In this document: piece by piece, positions 34,250 to 46,600 of the stretch | Layout of the letters: each line of letters starts with the position of its first letter | Position numbering within the stretch: position 1 is the stretch's first letter | Origin: Mytilus galloprovincialis | Lineage: Eukaryota; Mollusca; Bivalvia; Mytilida; Mytilidae | Direction: 5' to 3' | Assembly: GCF_965363235.1 (NCBI RefSeq) | Contig: NC_134845.1 | Location: forward strand, 20,772,524 to 20,836,523 | Length of the DNA stretch: 64,000 nucleotides | Translations under genes and position numbers: made by a program | Notes under the pieces: model-generated | The model's database searches: none | What the model saw: only the letters and a program-made list of their open reading frames with translations | Told to the model about the DNA's origin: nothing

Positions 34250-35500
34250 GTACATCAGAAAGGTGATTTTCACCCTCAAAAACACATCGCTTAACACTCC
34301 CTTTCTACTGGATCAGGTTTACTCTTATAAATACTGTTGCAAATACGTTGGTGATAAATCGCTATCAATCCATTCAGGAGTATACATGGAATCCACTGTA
34401 TCCGCACAGAATAACAGAGGAAACTACCAAAATATGCATAGTAATATCGAAAATCGTTGATTGTTCTTCACATAACACTATTATTCCCCATGCATAGTTT
34501 TAAATTCAACTACATCATTTCATAAAACAGTTAGTCGGTTTCCACAAAACATAGAAATTTCGATACAATAGGACATATAAAACCTTATTTTGTGAAGAAC
34601 CACATTGATTCCAACAACAAATACACCGAAGATAATATTACAAAAATTCTATACTCTTGATCATTTTGACAACATATGCGTTGAGTTGAGTGGAATGATA
34701 TTTCAGGAGGCAACCAATATTCAAATAGTTACTTCTACCATACTTGTTTCTGTACTATAGTAGAAAAACACGTCCTTTTTATGATATAAGTGCTTACATC
34801 TCTTGAAGTCTTTGTTTTAAAATCTATTTACCTAAACTTTATTTTTGAATATTTCAAATAAACTAGCACGGTGTCATAGATTTTTCGGTAGACGGTAACG
34901 CAGTTTTTTTTTTATACCCAAGCTTCCCCTTATTTTTATAACAGTCTTAAAAATACAACGAATAGCCTAAAGTTCAATGAAATAACTGTATAATAGAATC
35001 AGTACAGAAAATGCCCTCAACAGCACTTTATGCTTGCATACAAATAGTATACCGTGTAAAAATCAATTATTTTAAAGGAATCCTAAAGAACTTTTTATTT
35101 TTACGTAATAATATGACGATAATTTGCTCCTCGACTTCATAGTCCAAGGCCTTAAGTCATAAATGTTTTAATTAAAAGACCGTGCAAGGGCTGTATAGCC
35201 AGTCAAGGTCGTTAAAAACTTCCATTTGTTGAAAGGACAGTAGAATCAATATCTTCCAAATCAATTAAGTGTCACCATGCTATTTTTGGATGGTTCATGT
35301 CTGTCATCTTTGTGTGACTTAAATTGTGCTTTCATAAATTATGCAGTTTTAATCAATCGATGAACTTAGAAGCATTGAATATATCAATTGAGCTATCCCT
35401 CAGGGAATCGACCCACTACACTTTTAGTGATTGGATCATTGTATGTTTTGTCTCTTCACATTTCATTTAGTTGTTTTGTGTTTAGTACTGATTCCCAAAA
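34250..35500. other. intergenic, no gene seen
   Basis: AT-rich. No repeat shared with other parts of the window was recognised up to the pseudogene border. Confidence 0.5.
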
Positions 35501-36555
35501 TATATGGTTTCGAAACAAGTGGACGACATATCAAGTTCTTCATTTCTTGGACAAATTAAAGTCCTGAATAAAGCAATTGTACCTGAAAGTTCTATTAAAA
35601 AGATGATCGAACAATATCGATCTTTTTCACAAACACATAATTCTGAGGTATGATAAATTTGATTGTGAATTTTTGAATAACAAAACTACTATTATTCTTC
35701 ATAAATCATGACTTTTGTGATTAGGTCTTTTCACTTACAAGAGAGCAGTTGAAAGTCGTTTCTCCGCAAAGTTCTGTATTATTTGTAGTACACAAGTATT
35801 TGTTTATTTGTAGTACAAGTGCTATGTATTTATTTTATTTATGAGAGCTCAATTTCACGCAGTCATTTACACATGACTTTTGTCTTTTTCAGAAACAAAT
35901 GATATAAGCTCTATTTTGGAACATATGTCGTATGCTTCTTAATTTTATGCCCTGACTAGTTTAAAATATTTTTCTTTTCTTGTTTAGCAAAATACTATAT
36001 ATCATTTAAACATTTAGGTGCTTTATGAGTAGTATATGTTCCTTTGTATATATATGAAGTTAGTAGGTGTCAAATGTTTGCATTTGTTAATGAATTATGA
36101 TAATTTGAATTTTATGAGCAGAAACTTTCGTGAATCAAGTTTATGACCCCCTTCTCTAGGTAATCTATATCTGAGTGATTTACTGATAAATGTCCATTTT
36201 ATTATGACAGGTACGTCTAAGATGGTCACAGATCAATATAAAGAACAACTACACAATATTAAGGCTTTCTTAGTCAGCCAAGGTAAGATCAGCATCAAGA
36301 TTCGATGATAATTATGTGAATAATGGGGTTAAATTGTCAAGGATGATTCATGAGCTTATTCTATTGCTCTGAGGATTAGTTTTGATTGGTTGACATTTAA
36401 AATGAAACTGATATATGCCTATACTCACAACACCAGTGTGTTAGTTGTGAGGACATAATACATACTTAATACCAGTGAGCTATTTACTGTAAACCAACTA
36501 ATTTTCACAAGCAATTTATATTCGTGACTTTCGCCAATAGATTTATAATATGTAC

Positions 36556-37220
36556 AAGTACACACCCGTGATATCGCGGGTCCGTGACTGAATTAAAGTA
36601 TATAACTATCATAAGCCTTATTTTAGTAATTGGTATTGTCATCTGATAAAGTCATGTCGATTATAAGATACACAGTTTTCTCTGCTCTCAAATCTTTCTG
36701 TTTGAACCCGTCGACCTGGAACTTATCAATTATTGGAAATATTAATTATTTGGAAAACAAAAGGTCCAGGCTATCCAGGAATGGGTTATTTTTTAATCAA
36801 CAGCATTGTCCTATATTAGTTATCTTAGAAAGTCTTGCTGGTTGCTGAATAAAGCTACAATAGGGAACAATTTGACAATGATTGAATTTAGTAGTGTCAG
36901 CCCTTTGATTATGAACCGTGTATATAGCAAAATCCTAAATACACCGTTTGGTGGTGCGCCTGTCAAATGCGGAACGTACAGATAAGGTAATAGCTAACAG
37001 GTGAATATACTATTGGTATCGGTATTGGATTAGACCTGGAACTTGTTAATTATTGGCAATATTAATTATGTGGAAAACAAAAGGGGCTGGAGTGGTGTAA
37101 TTTTTAATCTACACCATTGTCCTATATTAGTTATATATATAGTTGAATTCTTTGATTTGTCGTTTTTACCCGATGACGGCTGACAAATTGGACCTCATAA
37201 TTTTAGTATTATAGATATGA
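36556..37220 (+). mobile_element. dispersed repeat D, forward copy
   Basis: Starts 'acccgtgatatcgcgggtc' and contains two related blocks ('ggaaaacaaaagg' at 36752 and 37072), ending 'caaattggacctcataattt'. It is missing from the matching intron of the intact RNPEP (between 7270 and 7360). Reverse copy at 25680-26445. Confidence 0.75.
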
Positions 37221-37264
37221 ATTGTCAGGAATATGGAAAACTTGGATTTCTTTTTATTTATCTA

Positions 37265-38558
37265 TACACATGGAAAAAAGTATTGCAACACCTTGATTTT
37301 TTAAAATTTGAAAAATCAGCCTCTTTTTTTTTTATGGAATATAATAAAATATGCGTATAATATTATTGAAACATAGTTCACGATAACATTGGCATTGAAA
37401 CGAACAAAAAATGTTTTAAAAAAAATGATTTATATAACCACAATTTCAATAACAAAATGAAGTGTTTTTTGTACAAAAAAACGCATTTGACAAGTTTCAC
37501 TGTAGTCGAACTTTACAATGTCAGACATTTCAAAATTAATCTTCAGATGACTGTTCACATCATGGTTGATCGTTATACGCCAAAAAATTAGTACTTTGTG
37601 CGCAGCCTTCATTTAAATGGATAACCGCATCTTAACGTCTTCTGATTCCTGCCATAAATCGACTAATTTGTTGCTAAGGTAGCAGCAACCATTTCTGATG
37701 AAAGGAATTGTTTATTTCATGTTGTGTTTGAACTGGGGTGTTCTTTCGCTCACTTTCCGCCCAATAGTGTCCCATATAAGCTCAATATGGTTCAAAGCCG
37801 GGCTACGATCGGGCCAAGGAAGATGAACCAAATTCCATTTGAACATTTGATCTTCCTCCACGATGCTAATTTCCAACATTGGCGACCTGTGCACTACATT
37901 GGATACGGAAAACTGTAAGTCTGCTCGTTAGCAAAGGTCTCCGAAATGGTATTATCGCACGGTAACCAGTAGCGATGAGTTGATCTTGAACAGTTCTTGT
38001 TAAAAGGCTCTTGTATGGCCACCACTCTCATTTTAGGATTGTCTTGTATGCAATGGGTTTCCTTCTGACCAACCTTCGTTATGCTTGATTTTCTCTAGCA
38101 AATGGTATAGGGGGTCTTCATTATCTCGGAAGGTCTTTTACAGCGTTTATTGCCTGATTTTTATTCTCAAAACGACTTCAGTGGAATGGTGATGACCAAC
38201 AATGCGTGCAGTTGTTACAGCGACATCCCTGCTTCTCTTATGCTGATAATCTGCCATCTTGCTGCATTTAAGAGTTGTCAAGGACCCATTATAAGGTGTC
38301 AATCACATAATTTTAAAAATTGGGTTATTTAAAGTGCTGAAAACAATGAGGATCAAAACATCTTTTTTGCTGTTTACGGGTACAGTAGCTGCATGTGCAG
38401 ATAAAAACTTATCGAGTCGATATTTATTGATTAAACTCAGGTGATACTTAAATAATGTTTAACTAGTTCTATTTTACCAAATTATATCACAAAAAAATAA
38501 TGAGTGTTTTTTTTAATTCAATTTCAATTTGGTGTTGCAATACTTTTTTCCAGGTGTA
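37265..38558 (-). mobile_element. Tc1/mariner-type DNA transposon, degenerate
   Basis: Inverted ends: left 'tacacatggaaaaaagtatt', right complement 'tacacctggaaaaaagtatt', flanked by TA on both sides. On the minus strand, 37894-37712 encodes LPWPDRSPALNHIELIWDTI, the part of a Tc1-type transposase around the last acidic residue of the catalytic triad (normally DWPARSPDLNPIEHLWD). Further upstream (about 38000-38110) is a decayed stretch like the DNA-binding half. Only about 100-150 bases separate the two, so most of the catalytic core is missing. It is far from functional. Confidence 0.85.
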
Positions 38559-38648
38559 TACATGAAGTAAATTTGAACATTGAATATTAAATCCTGCACG
38601 ATGGGGTAGAAAGAGCTTAACTCCAAATAAAATATTCACGAAAATAAA

Positions 38649-38930
38649 TTTGTTTATTACATTGTTTGCAATGAATTACATTGATTTCCAAGTCAAATAA
38701 AAACCGATAATTTCACATGTGAAATAAACGTGGTTATTTCACTCTCTGACGTCATACAACAATAGGCGTTGTCAAGATGTCGATAACGTCGGATCAAAAC
38801 ATGCGCATTCGTGAATAATGTGTTGTTCGGTCACTCGTTGAATATTTTTCTCTATTTGAATTCTTCGATTAGTTATTCTATAATTACAGAATAATGTAAA
38901 GAAACCAATATTTTATTGAAGAGGGTTGTT
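38649..38930. other. unit-2-specific intron stretch
   Basis: Contains 'tttcacatgtgaaataaacg' and lies between sequences that are close together in the intact RNPEP intron (7425-7460). No gene; origin unknown. Confidence 0.4.
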
Positions 38931-39883
38931 GACCTAAATAATTAATATTTATTTTTTGTTTAATATATCATCTGGTTGCTGTGTTATTGACTTATCTATG
39001 TCCCTTTCAAGAATTTCAAGTGTTTTACATAATTATGATTTTTATACTGAAATTTTAACAAGAAGTAGGTTGTTCCCGTTTTTGGATATTAGAACTGCTT
39101 CACAATGGTCATTTGTCTTCCATCATACTTTTAATGAAACTCGATAAATCTGGAAACATATGTTAGTTAAAGTGACACATTGTAAGTGCAATAATGTTTT
39201 TTAATTACTTCTCAATATTGTTCTGCACTACAAAGAACCAATATGTATTCCAGTAAAATTCATAACAAGAGAAATAATTTGTATTTAGTTATAATTTTAA
39301 AATCAGATTCATGCATTTAGAAGTGAGTTTTATGAAAGTTCTGTATTCCCAATATTTTTTATAGGCATTTTCATACATATGATATGGAGTGTTTGAATAA
39401 TGACACCAAACTGAAAAAGAAAAACGTAAATTTTTCATAAGGAATTCATATTTTTGTTATTAAACGTTAGTCAAATTAATCAATATATAAAGCCTTACTG
39501 AAGACATTTACATCAGACATTGTTGTATAATTGCAGGAAAACAGAAATACACATTACCTGTATACAAAGCCTTAATGAAGAGTTCTGAGGAAATGAAGAA
39601 ATTTGCCAAGGAAGTCTATGAAGAGACCAAGAGTATGCTTCATGTTAATGTTAGAAACTATGTTGAGAAAATACTGCAGAGATAGATTCAATAATACATG
39701 TTTTGTTCTAAGACTGTATTAGGCAATATAATGCAACCAAAACATTATATCATTTTAGACCAATTATCTAAGACTTTGCATTGTATTATTTTGACCAATG
39801 GCAAACAAATATGAATAAATGTTGATATCTATATTAGTTTGTCTTCAAATCTTAGTAATCTGATTTTGATCAGACATAATAAG

Positions 39884-40971
39884 TAGTGTTGTCAACGGTT
39901 AACCGGTTAACCGGTTAATCGGTCGAACGACCGAATACCGAATACCAAAAACGCTAACCGGTTAACCGGACTTTTTTTCAATTTTGATAGATTTTATATA
40001 AAAAGGTTAGGTTTTACTTTAAAAGTGTCGTCGTCAGACGTGGTAATTAATTTGACAGAAAATTGATTGCTATTGTTAATCCCATCAACATAAAATTAAT
40101 TAGAATTTGTCTCTCAGCTCGGGGCAGGATCTTAAAGAAACATAATTAGTATACATGTTTTTTTAACAGTAACTCTAAATCAGTAATGCGATTAAATTTT
40201 ACGATTTACTTCATTATTTTGTTTCTGATCTAATATTGTGTAAACCTACATCTAAATGTGATGAATGAATGAATTTTATTTCTCATAAACTACAAATTAC
40301 ATAGTTACAGAGAATGTGCAACCTCCGTCGTGCAAGGCTTAGTCTTACTCTAAACGAAATGCTAACTCAAAAATTGTGAAATGCAAACCAATGTGAATTT
40401 GCTCAATGCATACGTGATAGTAAGAGTAACATGCAAACAAAGTAAAGAAACAGGCCGTAAGGTGACCTATAGTTGTTGATTTCTGTGTAATTTTGATCTC
40501 TTGTGGAGAATTGTCTCATTGGCAATCATACCACATCTTCTTTTTTTATAATTAATCGCTCAAAATGAAACACTCCACATCATTTTCGGAGACAACAAGT
40601 GAAAAGGAAAGAATAATCATTTAAAACATATTCAATTTCACGACATCAAGTAGTTTTTTTTATTCTATTTTTCAATCTGAAGTTGGTACACACGCTATAG
40701 TTGATACGGTGTAGTTGCTTATTAAAAGTCAAACTTCGCAAGAATCCTCCCAGACAAGCCTGATAATGCCATAAATCAATTTTAAAAGCATAAATTTATG
40801 ACTTGGATAACAGGTTGTCAAATTGACACTCATACCACATCTAATATCCATGTGAAGGGTACTATTGATATGGCTTGCAAGCACCAACTCAAACTACCGG
40901 TTAACCGGTTAATCGGTCGAACGATTATCCGAGTAACCGGTTAGGCAAAAGTGTACAATTTGACAACACTA
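39884..40971. mobile_element. hAT-like non-autonomous element, 1.09 kb, with 8-bp target duplication
   Basis: The ends are 'tagtgttgtcaa' and 'ttgacaacacta'. 'ataataag' is present directly outside both (39876-39883, 40972-40979). An 8-bp duplication with short inverted ends is typical of hAT elements. Just inside each end is a sub-terminal run of 'ggttaaccggtt' palindromes followed by 'aatcggtcgaacga'. There is no transposase frame. The matching place in unit 1 (about 9260-9735) lacks it. A piece of repeat A (40450-40545) is nested inside. Confidence 0.88.
40450..40545 (+). repeat. dispersed repeat A, nested piece
   Basis: 'tgacctatagttgttgattt' and 'gtctcattggcaatcatacc' match the right end of family A. 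It is carried inside the hAT-like element. Confidence 0.7.
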
Positions 40972-41038
40972 ATAATAAGCAATAGCAGACTGAAGAGACT
41001 AAATAGTTTTAATAGGATTTTATTGACCAACTATGAGA

Positions 41039-43398
41039 GATGCTCATTGATAGTCAAGCTCATTGATAGTCAAGCTTATTGATAGTCAAGCTTATTGATA
41101 GTCAAGCTTATTGATAGTCAAGCGTATTGATAGTCAAGCTTATTGATAGTCAAGCGTATTGATAGTCAAGCTTATTGATAGTCAAGCTCATTGATAGTCA
41201 AGCTCATTGATAGTCAAGCTCATTGAAAGTCAAGCGTATTGATAGTCAAGCGTATTGATAGTCAAGCTCATTGATAGTCAAGCTCATTGAAAGTCAAGCG
41301 TATTGATAGTCAAGCGTATTGATAGTCAAGCTCATTGATAGTCAAGCTCATTGATAGTCAAGCGTATTGATAGTCAAGCGTATTGATAGTCAAGCTCATT
41401 GATAGTCAAGCTCATTGATAGTCAAGCTCATTGATAGTCAAGCTCATTGATAGTCAAGCTCATTGATAGTCAAGCTTATTGATAGTCAAGCTTATTGATA
41501 GTCAAGCTTAATGATAGTCAAGCTTAATGATAGTCAAGCTTAATGATAGTCAAGCGTATTAATAGTCAAGCGCATTGATAGTCAAGCTCATTGATAGTCA
41601 AGCTCATTGATAGTAAAGCTCATTGATAGTCAAGCTTAATGATAGTCAAGCGTATTGATAGTCAAGCTTATTGATAGTCAAGCGTATTGATAGTCAAGCT
41701 TATTGATAGTCAAGCTTATTGATAGTCAAGCGTATTGATAGTCAAGCTTATTGATAGTCAAGCGTATTGATAGTCAAGCTTATTGATAGTCAAGCGTATT
41801 GATAGTCAAGCTCATTGATAGTCAAGCTCATTGATAGTCAAGCGTATTGATAGTCAAGCTCATTGATAGTCAAGCGTATTGATAGTCAAGCTCATTGATA
41901 GTCAAGCTCATTGATAGTCAAGCTTATTGATAGTCAAGCTTATTGATAGTCAAGCTCATTGATAGTCAAGCGTATTGATAGTCAAGCGTATTGATAGTCA
42001 AGCTCATTGATAGTCAAGCTCATTGATAGTCAAGCTCATTGATAGTCAAGCTCATTGATAGTCAAGCTCATTGATAGTCAAGCTCAATGATAGTCAAGCT
42101 CATTGATAGTCAAGCTCATTGATAGTCAAGCTTTTTGATAGTCAAGCTCATTGATAGTCAAGCTCATTGATAGTCAAGCTCATTGATAGTCAAGCTTATT
42201 GATAGTCAAGCTTATTGATAGTCAAGCTCATTGATAGTCAAGCTTATTGATAGTCAAGCTTATTGATAGTCAAGCTCATTGATAGTCAAGCGTATTGATA
42301 GTCAAGCGTATTGATAGTCAAGCTCATTGATAGTCAAGCTCATTGATAGTCAAGCTCATTGATAGTCAAGCTCATTGATAGTCAAGCTCATTGATAGTCA
42401 AGCTCAATGATAGTCAAGCTCATTGATAGTCAAGCTCATTGATAGTCAAGCTTTTTGATAGTCAAGCTCATTGATAGTCAAGCTCATTGATAGTCAAGCT
42501 CATTGATAGTCAAGCTCATTGATAGTCAAGCTTATTGATAGTCAAGCTTATTGATAGTCAAGCTCATTGATAGTCAAGCTTATTGATAGTCAAGCTCATT
42601 GATAGTCAAGCTTGCTTATTGATAGTCAAGCTTATTGATAGTCAAGCTTATTGATAGTCAAGCTCATTGATAGTCAAGCTCATTGATAGTCAAGCTTATT
42701 GATAGTCAAGCTCATTGATAGTCAAGCTTAATGATAGTCAAGCGTATTGATAGTCAAGCTCATTGATAGTGAAGCGTATTGATATTCAAGCGTATTGATA
42801 GTCAAGCTTATTGATAGTCAAGCTCATTGATAGTCAAGCTCATTGATAGTCAAACTTATTGATAGTCAAGCTCATTGATAGTCAAGCTCATTGATAGTCA
42901 AGCTTATTGATAGTCATGCTTATTGATAGTCAAGCTTAATGATAGTCAAGCGTATTGATAGTCAAGCTCATTGATAGTGAAGCGTATTGATATTCAAGCG
43001 TATTGATAGTCAAGCTTATTGATAGTCAAGCTCATTGATAGTCAAACTTATTGATAGTCAAGCTCATTGATAGTAAAGCTCATTGATAGTCAAGCTCAAT
43101 GATAGTCAAGCTCATTGATAGTCAAGCTCATTGATAGTCAAGCTTTTTGATAGTCAAGCTCATTGATAGTCAAGCTCATTGATAGTCAAGCTTATTGATA
43201 GTCAAGCTTATTGATAGTCAAGCTTAATGATAGTCAAGCGTATTGATAGTCAAGCTCATTGATAGTCAAGCGTATTGATAGACAAGCTTATTAATAGTCA
43301 AGCTTAATGATAGTCAAGCTTATTGATAGTCAAGCTCATTGATAGTCAAGCTTATTGATAGTCAAGCTCATTGATAGTGAAGCTTATTGATAGTCAAA
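41039..43398 (+). repeat. 16-bp minisatellite, about 147 units
   Basis: Consensus 'ttgatagtcaagctca', with variants mostly at the 'ctc/ctt/cgt' positions and an occasional 'aatg' for 'attg'. A larger repeat is laid over it: the markers 'ctcaatga' and 'ctttttga' recur exactly 320 bases apart (42083/42403 and 42131/42451), i.e. 20 units. One 4-base disturbance lies near 42610. The last unit runs into 'gatagtcaaagagttgtt', which matches unit 1 at 9811 ('gtagtcaaggagttgtt'), where there is no array. Confidence 0.97.
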
Positions 43399-43629
43399 GA
43401 GTTGTTAAATATCCCCATCAGTCAGTGAGATTCTGGGGTAGCATCTTAAAGATGTTACATCAATGCTACTGCTGCTAAACTAAGATGTGCTGTAAAGGAA
43501 TTGTTTTTGTAATTTATTCTCATGTTGTTTTAAACATCTACAGTAGTCATCTTCTTTAAGGATGCAATTGAATGCAAACATAAATAACACACAAAAAATG
43601 GAGGTTCTGTAAGTAAGACAGCAACTAAA

Positions 43630-46600
43630 AAAAATCAACCATAATACATTTAGAGAGAAGCATTCTGATTTCAACAATAGACAAATGTGTATACAAAATG
43701 TCAGGTTCTAATCGTTCCAAGTATAGATTAACAGTGATATAATGCACCTGCCATCACCCCAAAATCATAGTCCACTCTTGATCTTACATTGAGTTATGTC
43801 AAAGACACCATTTTGTTGTCACATGGGTATAATACATATAATACATTTAGAGAGAAGCATTCTGATTTCAACAATAGACAAATGTGTATACAAAATGTCA
43901 GGTTCTAATCGTTCCAAGTATAGATTAACAGTGATATAATGCACCTGCCATCACCCCAAAATCATAGTCCACTCTTGATCTTACATTGAGTTATGTCAAA
44001 GACACCATTTTGTTGTCACATGGGTATAATACATATAATACATTTAGATAGAAGCATTCTGATTTCAACAATAGACAAATGTGTATACAAAATGTCAGGT
44101 TCTAATCGTTCCAAGTATAGATTAACAGTGATATAATGCACCTGCCATCACCCCAAAATCATAGTCCACTCTTGATCTTACATTGAGTTATGTCAAAGAC
44201 ACCATTTTGTTGTCACATGGGTATTTATAGCTCTGAGAGTGTCGTGATAAAGCTTAAGTCCACTCTTGATCTTACATTGAGTTATGTCAAAGACACCATT
44301 TTGTTGTCACATGGGTATAATACATATAATACATTTAGATAGAAGCATTCTGATTTCAACAATAGACAAATGTGTATACAAAATGTCAGGTTCTAATCGT
44401 TCCAATTATAGATTAACAGTGATATAATGCACCTGCCATCACCCCAAAATCATAGTCCACTCTTGATCTTACATTGAGTTATGCCAAAGACACCATTTTG
44501 TTGTCACATGGGTATTTATAGCTCTGAGAGTGTCGTGATAAAGCTTAAGTCCACTCTTGATCTTACATTGAGTTATGTCAAAGACACCATTTTGTTGTCA
44601 CATGGGTATAATACATATAAGACATTTAGATAGAAGCATTCTGATTTCAACAATAGACAAATGTGTATACAAAATGTCAGGTTCTAATCGTTCCAAGTAT
44701 AGATTAACAGTGATATAATGCACCTGCCATCACCCCAAAATCATAGTCCACTCTTGATCTTACATTGAGTTATGTCAAAGACACCATTTTGTTGTCACAT
44801 GGGTATAATACATATAATACATTTAGATAGAAGCATTCTGATTTCAACAATAGACAAATGTGTATAAAAAATGTCAGGTTCTAATCGTTCCAAGTATAGA
44901 TTAACAGTGATATAATGCACCTGCCATCACCCCAAAATCATAGTCCACTCTTGATCTTACATTGAGTTATGTCAAAGACACCATTTTGTTGTCACATGGG
45001 TATTTATAGCTCTGAGAGTGTCGTGATAAAGCTTAAGTCCACTCTTGATCTTACATTGAGTTATGTCAAAGACACCATTTTGTTGTCACATGGGTATAAT
45101 ACATATAAGACATTTAGATAGAAGCATTCTGATTTCAACAATAGACAAATGTGTATACAAAATGTCAGGTTCTAATCGTTCCAAGTATAGATTAACAGTG
45201 ATATAATGCACCTGCCATCACCCCAAAATCATAGTCCACTCTTGATCTTACATTGAGTTATGTCAAAGACACCATTTTGTTGTCACATGGGTATAATACA
45301 TATAATACATTTAGATAGAAGCATTCTGATTTCAACAATAGACAAATGTGTATACAAAATGTCAAGTTCTAATCGTTCCAAGTATAGATTAACAGTGATA
45401 TAATGCACCTGCCATCACCCCAAAATCATAGTCCACTCTTGATCTTACATTGAGTTATGTCAAAGACACCATTTTGTTGTCACATGGGTATTTATAGCTC
45501 TGAGAGTGTCGTGATAAAGCTTAAGTCCACTCTTGATCTTACATTGAGTTATGTCAAAGACACCATTTTGTTGTCACATGGGTATAATACATATAATACA
45601 TTTAGATAGAAGCATTCTGATTTCAACAATAGACAAATGTGTATACAAAATGTCAGGTTCTTATCGTTCCAAGTATAGATTAACAGTGATATAATGCACC
45701 TGCCATCACCCCAAAATCATAGTCCACTCTTGATCTTACATTGAGTTATGTCAAAGACACCATTTTGTTGTCACATGGGTATTTATAGCTCTGAGAGTGT
45801 CGTGATAAAGCTTAAGTCCACTCTTGATCTTACATTGAGTTATGTCAAAGACACCATTTTGTTGTCACATGGGTATAATACATATAATACATTTAGATAG
45901 AAGCATTCTGATTTCAACAATAGACAAATGTGTATACAAAATGTCAGGTTCTAATCGTTCCAATTATAGATTAACAGTGATATAATGCACCTGCCATCAC
46001 CCCAAAATCATAGTCCACTCTTGATCTTACATTGAGTTATGTCAAAGACACCATTTTGTTGTCACATGGGTATTTATAGCTCTGAGAGTGTCGTGATAAA
46101 GCTTAAGTCCACTCTTGATCTTACATTGAGTTATGTCAAAGACACCATTTTGTTGTCACATGGGTATAATACATATAATACATTTAGATAGAAGCATTCT
46201 GATTTCAACAATAGACAAATGTGTATACAAAATGTCAGGTTCTAATCGTTCCAAGTATAGATTAACAGTGATATAATGCACCTGCCATCACCCCAAAATC
46301 ATAGTCCACTCTTGATCTTACATTGAGTTATGTCAAAGACACCATTTTGTTGTCACATGGGTATAATACATATAATACATTTAGATAGAAGCATTCTGAT
46401 TTCAACAATAGACAAATGTGTATAAAAAATGTCAGGTTCTAATCGTTCCAAGTATAGATTAACAGTGATATAATGCACCTGCCATCACCCCAAAATCATA
46501 GTCCACTCTTGATCTTACATTGAGTTATGTCAAAGACACCATTTTGTTGTCACATGGGTATTTATAGCTCTGAGAGTGTCGTGATAAAGCTTAAGTCCAC

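Larger units (their letters stand above)
35514..39685 (+). pseudogene. RNPEP (pseudogene): broken copy of the last three RNPEP exons
   Basis: Three exons match the intact gene: 35514-35647, 36211-36282 and 39537-39685, with splice sites still recognisable. The first begins partway into its exon, at the duplication border ('aagtggacgacatatcaag'). It carries a 5-base insertion ('gacaaattaaagtcc' against 'gacaaagtcc') and is out of frame. The second has lost 13 bases around 'ctacacaatatt'. The third is still open to the same TAG, with one visible residue change (Glu to Lys near the end). No 5' exons are present, so no peptidase can be made. Introns match as well, so it arose from DNA, not mRNA. 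Confidence 0.92.

Noticed and set aside
35514-39685. Working second aminopeptidase gene
   Set aside because: Only three exons remain, the first is cut at its start, and two are out of frame.
41039-43398. Regular short repeats resembling a CRISPR array
   Set aside because: Repeats are 16 bp, head to tail, with no unique spacers, in a eukaryotic setting. It is a minisatellite.
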